NCBI GenBank assembly: GCA_020847985.1
Contig: JADLBC010000008.1
Coordinates: 248,001 to 312,000 of the forward strand
Direction of reading: 5' to 3'
Length of the DNA: 64,000 nt
From: Dehalococcoidia bacterium
Lineage (GTDB): Bacteria; Chloroflexota; Dehalococcoidia; Tepidiformales; Tepidiformaceae
Shown here: positions 55,316-63,158 of the stretch, in pieces
How positions within the stretch are numbered: the first letter of the stretch is position 1
Layout of the letters: each line of letters starts with the position of its first letter
Notes under the pieces: model-generated
The model's database searches: none
What the model saw: the letters and a program-made list of their open reading frames with translations, nothing else
Told to the model about the DNA's origin: nothing
Made by a program: the position numbers and the translations under genes

Positions 55316-55410
55316 TGCCACACTCTCCCGCGCAGCCCCCGCCACTGGCAACCGCGAAGCTGCCTTCACCCTGCCCTTTACACCGCGTTGCCCGCGCATT
55401 CCCCGCTCCG

Positions 55411-55416
55411 TAGCAT
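55411..55416 (+). promoter_or_regulatory. -10 box (TAGCAT) before the DUF3048 gene
   Basis: TAGCAT ends eight bases before the ATG at 55425; no Shine-Dalgarno is visible. Confidence 0.4.
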
Positions 55417-55424
55417 CGCCAGCG

Positions 55425-56846
55425 ATGGCGCCGTTGCGGACGTGGCTGCAGGGTCCTTCGGGGAGGCGGGTCGCGGTCATCCTCGCTGCCGTGGTGATCG
55501 CCGCCGCTGGCGCAGTCGCCACCCTCTTCGCGCTCCTCCAGTCCTCGGACAGCCCCGCCGCCGCGCACCCGACCGTCGAGACCGCGACCGGCGCCGCGAC
55601 GGCCGCCGGCAGTTCGCCGCCGCCCACGGCCCCGGCTTCGCCCACCGCCGGGGACATCCGCTTCGCCGGCCTGCTCGATGGCGCCCCCATGACCGAATCC
55701 GAATGGCTCGCGCGCAAGGACACCCTGCCCCTTGCCGTCATGGTCGATAACAGCCCTTCCGCCTATCCCCAGAGCGGCCTCGACCGCGCCGACCTCGTCT
55801 ACGAAGCGTTCGTCGAGGGCGGAATCACCCGCTTCATGGCCGTCTTCTGGCGCCAGGACGCCGATGCCGTCTCCCCCGTTCGCTCCGCGCGCACCCCGTT
55901 CGTCGTCTGGGCCAGCGAACTCGGCGCCCTCTACGGCCACGCCGGCGGCGCCGTCACCGGCAACGAAGCCAACGCCATCGGCCAGATCTACGATTGGAAC
56001 GTCCGCGACCTCGATGCCTTTCTCCCCGTCTCCGACGTCGCCTACTACCGCTCGTCCGACCGCTACGCCCCCTATAACCTGGTCGGCGTCACGAAGAAAC
56101 TGCGCACCGCCGCCGCCAGCCTCGCCTACGGCGGTCCATCCACGCTCGCCCCCTGGCGCTTCAAGGCCGACGGCGAAGGCACCGCCTCGGCGCCCGCCGT
56201 CGGCGCCTTCGAGGTCAATTTCCAGGAGCGCCGGTACGCCGCATCGGTCATCCAATGGCACTGGGACGAAACCTCCCGCTCGTGGCTGCGCTACCAATCC
56301 GGCGGGCAGCACAAGGACGCGGTCACCGGCAGGCCGCTCGCCTTCAAGAACGTCATCGTCATGCGCGTTCCCTGGGATGTGGTCGATTTCTCCGGCCATG
56401 TCCTCCTCCAGCAGTTTGGCGAAGGCCCCGCCACCGTCTTCCTCGACGGCCGCGCCATCGAAGGCACCTGGCGCAAGAAAGATCGCCTCGACCGCACGCG
56501 CTTTTACGACCGGCAGGGACTCGAAATCGCCCTCAACCGCGGCCCCATCTTTATTGAAGCTGCCGGGCCCGCCAGCCTCGTCACCACCGCTGCCCGCGCC
56601 GCGGACCTGCCCCCCATCCCGCCGTACGAGCCGCCCATCGCCACCGGACCCGGCGACGACGAGCCCGCGCCCGTGGCCTCCCCGTCGCCGTCCGCTTCGG
56701 CCAGCCCGCGCGCGTCGGCGTCACCATCCGCGTCCGCGTCGCGCACCGCCGTCAGCAGCCCGACTGCGACGGCGACGCCCACGGTGCGCGGCACACCCAC
56801 GCCCCCCACCACGCCCACACCTACCCCGATCATCGTCGAGCGGTAG
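55425..56846 (+). CDS. DUF3048 domain exported protein
   Basis: The 473-residue protein has an N-terminal membrane span (about 14-38), a Thr/Pro linker, then the DUF3048 domain. Recognisable segments are LPLAVMVDNSPSAYPQSGLDRADLVYE, GITRFMAVFW and VGPVRSARTPF-like SPVRSARTPF. The second half includes FKNVIVMRVPWDVVD and GRAIEGTWRK, matching the C-terminal half of the domain. A long Pro/Ser/Thr tail (about 415-470) follows. Related YerB-type lipoproteins are of unknown function and lie outside the membrane. Confidence 0.82.
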   Translation: MAPLRTWLQGPSGRRVAVILAAVVIAAAGAVATLFALLQSSDSPAAAHPTVETATGAATAAGSSPPPTAPASPTAGDIRFAGLLDGAPMTESEWLARKDTLPLAVMVDNSPSAYPQSGLDRADLVYEAFVEGGITRFMAVFWRQDADAVSPVRSARTPFVVWASELGALYGHAGGAVTGNEANAIGQIYDWNVRDLDAFLPVSDVAYYRSSDRYAPYNLVGVTKKLRTAAASLAYGGPSTLAPWRFKADGEGTASAPAVGAFEVNFQERRYAASVIQWHWDETSRSWLRYQSGGQHKDAVTGRPLAFKNVIVMRVPWDVVDFSGHVLLQQFGEGPATVFLDGRAIEGTWRKKDRLDRTRFYDRQGLEIALNRGPIFIEAAGPASLVTTAARAADLPPIPPYEPPIATGPGDDEPAPVASPSPSASASPRASASPSASASRTAVSSPTATATPTVRGTPTPPTTPTPTPIIVER

Positions 56847-56920
56847 CGCGCGAAAGCTGGTGATGGGGTTAAACCGTCGGTGGCGGCGATGATCGCTCGC
56901 GTTTTCGAATTGCCCGGCCG

Positions 56921-57433
56921 TTAGCGCGGGTGATGCCCGTTCGTGCGCGGGCAGATGTGGCCGCCCGGGTCCATGGGCGCGCTGCAGAGCGGGCACGGCG
57001 GGCGCCCCGCGGCCACCACATCACGGATCGCGCGCCGCAATTCGTAGCCCCGCCGGTAGTCGAACGCGAGCGTGAACGAATCGCCCTCGTCGTCGTCATC
57101 GCCGCCTTCGGAGCCCATGAGCACGATCAGGCGGTCGTCCTGGCTCACACCCATCGAAAGCTGGGACAGCCGCAACTCCACGTCCGCATCGAGTGGGAAC
57201 ACGGGTGCAGGGTCCGCGTCGTCCATCGGCGTGCGCTCGTAGCGGTACTCCGCGTCCTCGAGCACGCTCTCGATGGCATCGCCCACGGCCGCGAGCTGTT
57301 CCTTCTCCAGCCAGAGCGAGACGAACTCGCCCCCCGCCGCCAGCGCCCGCAACCGGAAACGCCGCTGCCCCGGCTGCCCGATCGCCTCCGGCGCAATGTG
57401 CGCGACCTGCCCCAGTTCGTGCTTTTCGCCCAT
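56921..57433 (-). CDS. DUF3090 family protein with C-terminal zinc ribbon
   Basis: The 170-residue protein matches the DUF3090 family: an N-terminal AIGQPGQRRFRLRALAAGG segment, VSLWLEKEQLAAVGDAIE, an acidic loop (GGDDDDEGDSF) and a C-terminal CPLC...GHICPR zinc ribbon. In Actinobacteria such genes lie beside a histidine phosphatase and a SCO1664-type gene; those neighbours are absent here. The function is unknown. Confidence 0.85.
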   Translation of the reverse strand: MGEKHELGQVAHIAPEAIGQPGQRRFRLRALAAGGEFVSLWLEKEQLAAVGDAIESVLEDAEYRYERTPMDDADPAPVFPLDADVELRLSQLSMGVSQDDRLIVLMGSEGGDDDDEGDSFTLAFDYRRGYELRRAIRDVVAAGRPPCPLCSAPMDPGGHICPRTNGHHPR

Positions 57434-57439
57434 GCCCCT

Positions 57440-57445
57440 AGCCTA
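57440..57445 (-). promoter_or_regulatory. -10 box (TAGGCT) before the DUF3090 gene
   Basis: On the minus strand TAGGCT ends exactly six bases before the ATG at 57433. Confidence 0.5.
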
Positions 57446-57491
57446 CGCCAGCCGCCCACTTGGGTCCCCGGGCCCCGATCCGCCCCGGACC

Positions 57492-57545
57492 ATGGACCGA
57501 ATTTTGTCCATCGGCCGTCCATCGCGACAAGAGCTGTCGCGATGG
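57492..57545. promoter_or_regulatory. Operator-like repeats upstream of the WYL regulator
   Basis: Three linked repeats are present: an inverted pair ATGGAC-N8-GTCCAT (57492-57511), a direct repeat GTCCATCG at 57506 and 57517 (11-base period, one helical turn), and a perfect 11-base inverted repeat CCATCGCGACA-AGAGC-TGTCGCGATGG (57519-57545). They lie between the divergent DUF3090 and WYL genes and are probable regulator binding sites. Confidence 0.6.
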
Positions 57546-57607
57546 CACCCTATCGTGCGCACCCAGAGAGCGGAGCCTGCCGGGGCTCCAGGCGGAAGGG
57601 GTATCGG

Positions 57608-58603
57608 ATGACGGAGCAGGTTCGCCGGTCCGCGCGTCTCGTCGAAATCGAAAACCTCCTGCGGCAGAACCCCCGCGGGCTCAAGACCTCCGAACTGGCC
57701 GAGCGCACCGGTTACAGCTCCCGCACCATCCAACGAGACCTCGCCGTCCTCGAAAGCGAACTCAACGTCCCCCTCATCGAAGGCGACGGGCGCCGCTGGC
57801 GGCTCATGCCCGGCGCCACTCCCATCGGCTCAGTCCGCTTCAGCCTGCAAGAAGCCCGCGCCATGTACCTTGCCACCCGCCAGTTCTTCCGCCACCAGTG
57901 GGAGCCCGATCCCGACGCCCTCTCCGCGCTGCAGAAGCTCGCGGGCGCATTGCCGCCCAGCATCGCCTCGCAGGTCCTCGGCGCCATCGCCCAGCAGCGT
58001 CAGCGCCCCGCGAGCCGCTCGCACGTCGCCGTCATTCGCACCCTCACCGAAGGTTGGGCCGACGCCCTCAGCGTCCAGTTGCAATACCGTTCGCAACGCG
58101 CCGGCGCCGTCCTCAGCACCCTCCTCGACCCGTACCTCCTCGAGCCAAGCCCCAACGGTGCCGCCACCTACGTCATCGGCTTCAGCCACGAACACGACCA
58201 AATTCGCATGTTCAAGGCCGACCGCATCATCGCCGCGACCCTCACCGAGCGTTCCTTCGAACCCACGGGCCTGGACGATGTGCAGCAACAGCTCCGCCGT
58301 AGCTGGGGCGTCATGCTCGGCGGCGACGACGACTACGAGATCGCGGTCGAATTCGGCCGCGCCGTCGCCGACCGCGTCCGCGAGACGAACTGGCACTCCA
58401 CCCAGCGCCTCATCCCGCTTGAGGACGGCCGCGTGCGGCTCGAACTGCGCCTGCCCAGCCTGCTCGAATTCGTCCCCTGGGTGCGCGGTTGGGGCCACGA
58501 AGCGCTCGTGATCTCCCCGCCCGAACTGGTGCGCGAAGTGGCCGAGTCCATGGCCCTCGCCGCGCGCCAGTATGCGCGCGGCGACAGCAGCATGGGGAAG
58601 TAG
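57608..58603 (+). CDS. WYL-domain transcriptional regulator
   Basis: The 331-residue protein has an N-terminal winged helix (about 8-60: RLVEIENLLRQNPRGLKTSELAERTGYSSRTIQRDLAVLE) and a WYL domain in the middle (DALSVQLQYRSQ...LDPYLLEPS...YVIGFSHEHDQIRMFKADRI), then a C-terminal WCX-like region. WYL domains sense small ligands or nucleic acid. AAGGGG precedes the ATG at 57608. The repeat cluster just upstream suggests autoregulation and control of the divergent DUF3090 gene. No CRISPR or phage genes are near. Confidence 0.88.
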   Translation: MTEQVRRSARLVEIENLLRQNPRGLKTSELAERTGYSSRTIQRDLAVLESELNVPLIEGDGRRWRLMPGATPIGSVRFSLQEARAMYLATRQFFRHQWEPDPDALSALQKLAGALPPSIASQVLGAIAQQRQRPASRSHVAVIRTLTEGWADALSVQLQYRSQRAGAVLSTLLDPYLLEPSPNGAATYVIGFSHEHDQIRMFKADRIIAATLTERSFEPTGLDDVQQQLRRSWGVMLGGDDDYEIAVEFGRAVADRVRETNWHSTQRLIPLEDGRVRLELRLPSLLEFVPWVRGWGHEALVISPPELVREVAESMALAARQYARGDSSMGK

Positions 58604-58639
58604 CGGCAGGGCCGTGAGTCACTTCGCGGCCCCCTCCGG

Positions 58640-61147
58640 TCAGGCCAGGATTCCCTCCGCCAGCAGCTCCGTGATCTGGTCCATGCTCATCCCCAGCACC
58701 CGCTCGCACACGTCGAACGTGTGCTCCCCGAAGAGGGGCGCGGGCGCGGCATGGAAGATCGGCGTCTTCGAAAACCGTGCCGCGAGGATGTCGTAGGCGC
58801 TGCGGCCGGTCTCCGGGTGGTCGAGATACTGGTAGTACTCGCGCGCCTTCAGGTGCGGGTCGCGGTCGAGCACGTCCTGCGCCGTCTGCACGACTCCGGC
58901 CGGCACACCGCGCGCCTGCAGCGCCTCCATCGCCGCTTCCGCCTTCCACGGCCGCGTCCATTCCCCCACCAGCGCCTCGAGCGCGTCCTCGTTCGCCTTC
59001 CGTGCGGCGAACGTCACGAACCGCGCATCCTTCGCCGCCTCCGCGTGGCCGAACACCTCGCACAGCGCCGCCCATTCGGCGTCACTCCGGCAGGCGATGG
59101 CCAGCCACCGGTCCGGCGAATCCACCGACTCCGGGTCATCCTGGCAGCGGAACGCCCCGTGCGGCGACGCGATCGGATTCCGGTTGCCCGCCCGCGTCGG
59201 GTTCGTGCCGTTCGCCAGGTGCTCGGCCACCGCCGTCCCCAGCGCGTTCACCACCGACTCGATCTGAGGCAGGTCCACCCACTGGCCCTCGTCGTGAAGC
59301 CCCCGGTGCCGCAGCGCCGCGAGAATGGCGACCGTCACATGCCCGGGGTTGATGACGTAGTCCGGGTAGTTCGTCCCCACGCCGATCGGCGGCCGGTCCG
59401 GGAAGCCCGACATCGCGCTGAAGCCCGTCACCGGCGTGAGCACGCCCCCAAATCCGAGGTAATCGCGGTGCGGCCCTTCCATGCCCTGCATCGGCGCGTA
59501 CGCCGCCACGATCTTCGGGTTCACCCGCAGCACGTCCTCGTACCCGAGCCGCCATTTGTCGATCACGCGCGGCGTGAAGTTCGTCAGGAACACGTCGGAC
59601 TTCTCGATCAGCTGGTACGCGATCTCCTGGCCCTTCTCCGTATTCAGATTCAGCTGCATCGAAAGCTTCGCCGTGTTGAAGTTGTTGAAGTACCCCGAGA
59701 CGTTGTACCCCGTCTTCGATGTCCCATCCGGGTTCAGCGCCGCCGGCGCACCGATGCGCAGGCCGTCCATCTTCGCCTCGGATTCCAGCCGGATGACTTC
59801 GGCCCCCAGGCACGACATGTACATCCCCGCGATCGGCCCGGCGCCGAACCACGAGCAGTCCGTCACCCGGATGCCATCCAGCGGCCGCTTCGGCAGTGCT
59901 GCCTTGCCCACGGCGGGACGCACCGCACGCGGCACGAACGCCTCGGCCTTCGCCTCGCCCAGCTTCGGCGGCGCCTTGATCTCCACCGGCGTCCCGGACA
60001 GGCGGTAGGGCGCGCCCGGGAACTCGATTTCGCCCCCGTTCGGCGAAGGCAGCTTCACGAACCAGTTCCGGCCACGCAGCTGCTGATTCCGGCCCAGGTC
60101 GGCCGGCGTCGAGACGATGCCGATGAGGAGCCTCCGGCCCTGCCCCACGACGTACGCCTTCTCCGCCGTCATGCTCGCGAAGAAGCGCGTGACGATCCCC
60201 TGCATGTGCGCCAGCGCGGGCGCCATCTCCGCCGCCGCCGATGGGTCGGCGAGCATCAGCATCACCTTCCGCATGCTCATCCCGGCCGCGAGCTCGGCGT
60301 ACGGCTCCTCGTCCATGTCTTCCTGCATGCCCTCTTCGCGCATCCAGTTCACCAGCTCGTCGAAGCCAGCGCCCGCGAGCCCCGCCGCCATCGCGAACAC
60401 GTGCCCGTCCGTCGTCTCATAGAGCCCGTACCCCGGGATGCTGACGACCGACCGCCCGAGCCCCCCGACGCGCACGCGGTTGTGCTTTTGGAAGTCCCAC
60501 TGCTGCATCGCCGTTTCCTGCGATACCGAAAGCGCTTCCTGGGCCGACGTCTCGACCCACTGGCCCTCGCCCGTCGCCTCCGCCACGCGCAGCGCCGAAA
60601 GCGCCCCCACCGCCGCGTGGATGCTCGCCGAGATGTCCGATTGCTTCCCATAGAGCAGGTTCGGCGGGTCCGCCGGGTCGCCCGCGAGCGTCATCACGCC
60701 GCCCATCGCCTGCCCGATGATGTCCGAATACGCGTAGTGCGCGTGCGGCCCCGTCTGCCCGAAACCCGTCACCGAGACGTACACCAGCCGCGGGCTCTCC
60801 TTCGCGAGGGCCTCGTAGCCCAGCCCACGCGCCGCCAGGTACCCCACCGGGTTGTCCTCGATCACGATATCCGCGGTCAGCGCCAGCTCGCGCGCCCGCG
60901 CCTGCCCTTCGGCCGAATCCAGGTCCAGCACCACCGACCGCTTGGACGTGTTGTGCACCCAGAAGGGAAGCGCCGCATCGGGGTTCGCTGCTTCGCCGAT
61001 GTACGGCGGCGAGTTTCGCTCGAACCCACCCTTTGGCGGCTCGACCTTGATGACCTCCGCCCCAAGGTCCGCCAACAACCGGCCCGCGTACGAACCAAGC
61101 TCGTCACAGAACTCAACCACACGGACGCCGTTCAGCGCATGCACCAT
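58640..61147 (-). CDS. Tandem class III (CaiB/BaiF) CoA transferase
   Basis: The 835-residue protein is two full CaiB-type domains in one chain (about 1-400 and 420-835). The first has the catalytic Asp142 in AYSDIIGQAMGG; at the aligned place of the second (GFGGVLTPV) there is Gly567. The two halves share the N-terminal GVRVVEFCDE / GIRVTDCSWF Rossmann motif. CaiB enzymes normally work as interlocked dimers, so the fusion could form that unit within one chain, with one active and one structural half. It moves CoA between carboxylic acids; the substrates are unknown. GAGGGGG precedes the ATG at 61147. Confidence 0.9.
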   Translation of the reverse strand: MVHALNGVRVVEFCDELGSYAGRLLADLGAEVIKVEPPKGGFERNSPPYIGEAANPDAALPFWVHNTSKRSVVLDLDSAEGQARARELALTADIVIEDNPVGYLAARGLGYEALAKESPRLVYVSVTGFGQTGPHAHYAYSDIIGQAMGGVMTLAGDPADPPNLLYGKQSDISASIHAAVGALSALRVAEATGEGQWVETSAQEALSVSQETAMQQWDFQKHNRVRVGGLGRSVVSIPGYGLYETTDGHVFAMAAGLAGAGFDELVNWMREEGMQEDMDEEPYAELAAGMSMRKVMLMLADPSAAAEMAPALAHMQGIVTRFFASMTAEKAYVVGQGRRLLIGIVSTPADLGRNQQLRGRNWFVKLPSPNGGEIEFPGAPYRLSGTPVEIKAPPKLGEAKAEAFVPRAVRPAVGKAALPKRPLDGIRVTDCSWFGAGPIAGMYMSCLGAEVIRLESEAKMDGLRIGAPAALNPDGTSKTGYNVSGYFNNFNTAKLSMQLNLNTEKGQEIAYQLIEKSDVFLTNFTPRVIDKWRLGYEDVLRVNPKIVAAYAPMQGMEGPHRDYLGFGGVLTPVTGFSAMSGFPDRPPIGVGTNYPDYVINPGHVTVAILAALRHRGLHDEGQWVDLPQIESVVNALGTAVAEHLANGTNPTRAGNRNPIASPHGAFRCQDDPESVDSPDRWLAIACRSDAEWAALCEVFGHAEAAKDARFVTFAARKANEDALEALVGEWTRPWKAEAAMEALQARGVPAGVVQTAQDVLDRDPHLKAREYYQYLDHPETGRSAYDILAARFSKTPIFHAAPAPLFGEHTFDVCERVLGMSMDQITELLAEGILA

Positions 61148-61232
61148 CGTGCCCACCCCCTCAGAGGATTCCTCGAATTCGGCCGCCGCGCGCACTCGCC
61201 CGGCCCGCCAAACTCTACTGGAAACTCGCCTG

Positions 61233-61248
61233 AAATCGAGTGCGATTT
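61233..61248. promoter_or_regulatory. Inverted repeat AAATCG-AGTG-CGATTT
   Basis: A perfect six-base inverted repeat with a four-base spacer in an AT-rich patch, about 86 bases upstream of the CoA transferase start. It could be an operator of a TetR- or MarR-like protein; no regulator gene is adjacent. Confidence 0.35.
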
Positions 61249-61285
61249 GATTTTGCTTCCCCGTTCCCACCCCGGGAAAAACCCA

Positions 61286-61315
61286 TTGACGCCCTCCCCG
61301 TCAAATTGTTACCGT
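61286..61315 (+). promoter_or_regulatory. Promoter-like palindrome before the small peptide gene
   Basis: TTGACG (61286-61291) is a good -35 and forms a perfect inverted repeat with CGTCAA (61299-61304). A weak -10 candidate (TTACCG or TACCGT) follows at 17 or 18 bases. The implied start is near 61321, just before the Shine-Dalgarno. Confidence 0.45.
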
Positions 61316-61341
61316 TCTCCGCAAGAAAGGAGGTGGTGCGA

Positions 61342-61401
61342 ATGGACTGTCACAGTCGTAGTTACGGCCGGACCTTTTCGCTGGAGGTGACCTCCTCCTA
61401 G
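61342..61401 (+). CDS. 19-residue peptide with very strong ribosome binding site
   Basis: The ATG at 61342 follows AAAGGAGGTG (61326-61335), a ten-base perfect complement to the 16S rRNA tail, with a six-base spacer. The product is MDCHSRSYGRTFSLEVTSS (19 residues), basic in its middle and with one Cys. The end of the gene contains ACCTCCT, which can pair with AGGAGGT of the Shine-Dalgarno, so translation may regulate itself. A strong terminator follows, making a self-contained transcript of about 140 bases. I do not recognise the peptide. It may be a microprotein, a leader peptide or a modified peptide. Confidence 0.55.
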   Translation: MDCHSRSYGRTFSLEVTSS

Positions 61402-61426
61402 AAGGCTTCGGCCTCTCTACGGAACT

Positions 61427-61461
61427 GGGGGCCCGGGCATTCAGCCCGGGCCCTTCCTTTT
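61427..61461 (+). terminator. Strong intrinsic terminator of the small peptide unit
   Basis: A perfect ten-base G+C stem (GGGCCCGGGC/GCCCGGGCCC, 61429-61453) with loop ATTCA is followed by TTCCTTTT. It is a textbook rho-independent terminator 28 bases after the peptide stop and 54 bases before the glucosidase gene. Confidence 0.85.
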
Positions 61462-61502
61462 GCCCCTCGCAATCCCGCTCACACGCGGCACGCCCTCCCC
61501 CG

Positions 61503-61508
61503 TACACT
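61503..61508 (+). promoter_or_regulatory. -10 box (TACACT) before the glucosidase gene
   Basis: TACACT ends exactly six bases before the GTG at 61515, with no Shine-Dalgarno. The same box and spacing occur before DUF1786. This suggests the gene has its own leaderless transcript and does not rely on the peptide unit. Confidence 0.5.
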
Positions 61509-61514
61509 GGGCCC

Positions 61515-63152
61515 GTGCACGACCAAGCCGGCCACGAGTGGTGGCGATCCGCCGTCTTCTACCAGCTCTATCCCCGCTCCTTCCAGGACGCCAATGGCGA
61601 CGGCATCGGCGACCTCGAAGGCATCATCCGCCGCCTCGATTACCTCAACGATGGCACCCCCCGCTCCCTCGGCATCGACGCCATCTGGCTCTCCCCCACC
61701 TTCCCCTCCCCCATGAAGGACTTCGGCTACGACGTCTCCGACTACCGCGGCGTCGACCCCGCATTCGGCGACATGGCCGCCATGGAACGCCTCATTGCCG
61801 AAGCGCACCGCCGCGGCATCCGCATCCTCCTCGATTACGTTCCGAACCACACCTCGGACCAGCACCCCTGGTTCATCGATTCCCGCTCGAGCCGCGATGC
61901 CGCCCACCGCGATTGGTACGTCTGGCGCGACCCCCCACCCGGCGGCGGCTTCCCCAACAACTGGGTCTCCGCCTTCGGCGGCCCCGCCTGGACGTTCGAC
62001 GAGCACACCGGCCAGTACTACCTTCACTCCTTCCTGCGCGAACAGCCCGACCTCAACTGGCGCAACCCCGAGGTCGAATCCGCGATGCACGACGTCCTCC
62101 GCTTCTGGCTCGACCGCGGCATCGATGGCTTCCGCATCGACGTCATGGGCATGGTCGTGAAGCATCCCGATCTCGCCGACAACCCCCCCAACCCGGAATG
62201 GACCCCCGGCCACTCCACCTACCGCCAGTTCCTCTGGACCAACAACCGCAACTACCCGGACGTCTTCGAAACCGTGCGCGGCATCCGCCGCGTCTTCGAT
62301 GCCTACGACGAGCGCATGGCCGTCGCCGAGGTCTTCGGCACCCCCGCGGAAATCGCGAACTACTACGGTGGCGAGAAGCTCGACGGCCTCCACCTCGCCT
62401 TCAACTTCCAGTTCATTCACGAATCCGACCTGCGCGGCGGGTTCACCCCCTGGGATGCGCGCACCATCCATCGCCTCATCGAAAGCAGCGAACGCGACCT
62501 GCCGCCTGGCGCGCAGCCCTGCTGGGCCTTCGGCAACCACGACCGTCCCCGTTTCATCAGCCGCCACAATTCCGATGGCCGCGGCGATGAACGCGGCCGT
62601 GCCGCCGCACTCCTGTTGCTCGGCCTGCGCGGGACGCCGTTCGTGTACTACGGCGACGAAATCGGCATGGTCGATAACACCGCCATCCCCGAGGAACGCC
62701 GGCAGGATCCCGCCCGCTACCACTCCATCTGGCGCGACCCGGCGCGCACACCCATGCAGTGGGATGCCTCCCCGGGCCGTGGCTTCTCCAGGGCCGAGCC
62801 GTGGCTCCCCTTCGGCCCCGCCGATATCAGCGTCGCCGCGCAGGACCACGACCCCGATTCCATGCTCTCGCTCTACCGCGACGCCACCTGGGCGCGCCGC
62901 AACGAGCCAGCCCTCCGCGAAGGCACCCTCGAACTCCTCGCGGCGAACGACCTCACCGTCGCCTTCATCCGCCGGGCCGCCGAAGGCCGTGCCGTGCTCG
63001 TCGCGGTGAATACGTCGGCCGGCGTGGCGTCGCTGCCCATGCCCGCGCCCGGGCGCGTCATCATCGCCACCGAACGCACCCTCGACCGTTCGCTCGCCGG
63101 TTCGCTGCTGCGGCTGCCGCCGTTCAGCGCCGCCTGGGTGGCACTCGAGTAG
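61515..63152 (+). CDS. GH13 alpha-glucosidase / oligo-1,6-glucosidase-like enzyme
   Basis: The 545-residue protein is a GH13 (α/β)8 barrel with the N-terminal YQLYPRSFQDANGDGIGDL segment, the nucleophile Asp209 in DGFRIDVMGM, the acid/base Glu272 in AVAEVFG and the transition-state Asp343 in FGNHDRPR. A QPDLNW segment near 177-182 is typical of α-glucosidases and trehalose-hydrolysing relatives. It has no signal peptide, so it acts inside the cell on short α-glucosides. A β-rich C-terminal domain closes it. Confidence 0.92.
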   Translation: MHDQAGHEWWRSAVFYQLYPRSFQDANGDGIGDLEGIIRRLDYLNDGTPRSLGIDAIWLSPTFPSPMKDFGYDVSDYRGVDPAFGDMAAMERLIAEAHRRGIRILLDYVPNHTSDQHPWFIDSRSSRDAAHRDWYVWRDPPPGGGFPNNWVSAFGGPAWTFDEHTGQYYLHSFLREQPDLNWRNPEVESAMHDVLRFWLDRGIDGFRIDVMGMVVKHPDLADNPPNPEWTPGHSTYRQFLWTNNRNYPDVFETVRGIRRVFDAYDERMAVAEVFGTPAEIANYYGGEKLDGLHLAFNFQFIHESDLRGGFTPWDARTIHRLIESSERDLPPGAQPCWAFGNHDRPRFISRHNSDGRGDERGRAAALLLLGLRGTPFVYYGDEIGMVDNTAIPEERRQDPARYHSIWRDPARTPMQWDASPGRGFSRAEPWLPFGPADISVAAQDHDPDSMLSLYRDATWARRNEPALREGTLELLAANDLTVAFIRRAAEGRAVLVAVNTSAGVASLPMPAPGRVIIATERTLDRSLAGSLLRLPPFSAAWVALE

Positions 63153-63158
63153 CCGCCC

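Larger units (their letters stand above)
61148..61341. other. Divergent control region before the CoA transferase and peptide genes
   Basis: This stretch carries no protein gene. It is AT-richer than its surroundings near 61233-61260 and holds an inverted repeat and a promoter-like palindrome, listed separately. Confidence 0.6.

Noticed and set aside
57492-57545. CRISPR-like repeat array near the WYL gene
   Set aside because: Only two to three short repeats with no regular spacers, and no cas gene in the window.
61342-61514. Small peptide as an attenuation leader for the GH13 gene
   Set aside because: Not excluded, but the glucosidase has its own TACACT box six bases from its GTG, and I found no antiterminator that could compete with the ten-base G+C terminator stem.
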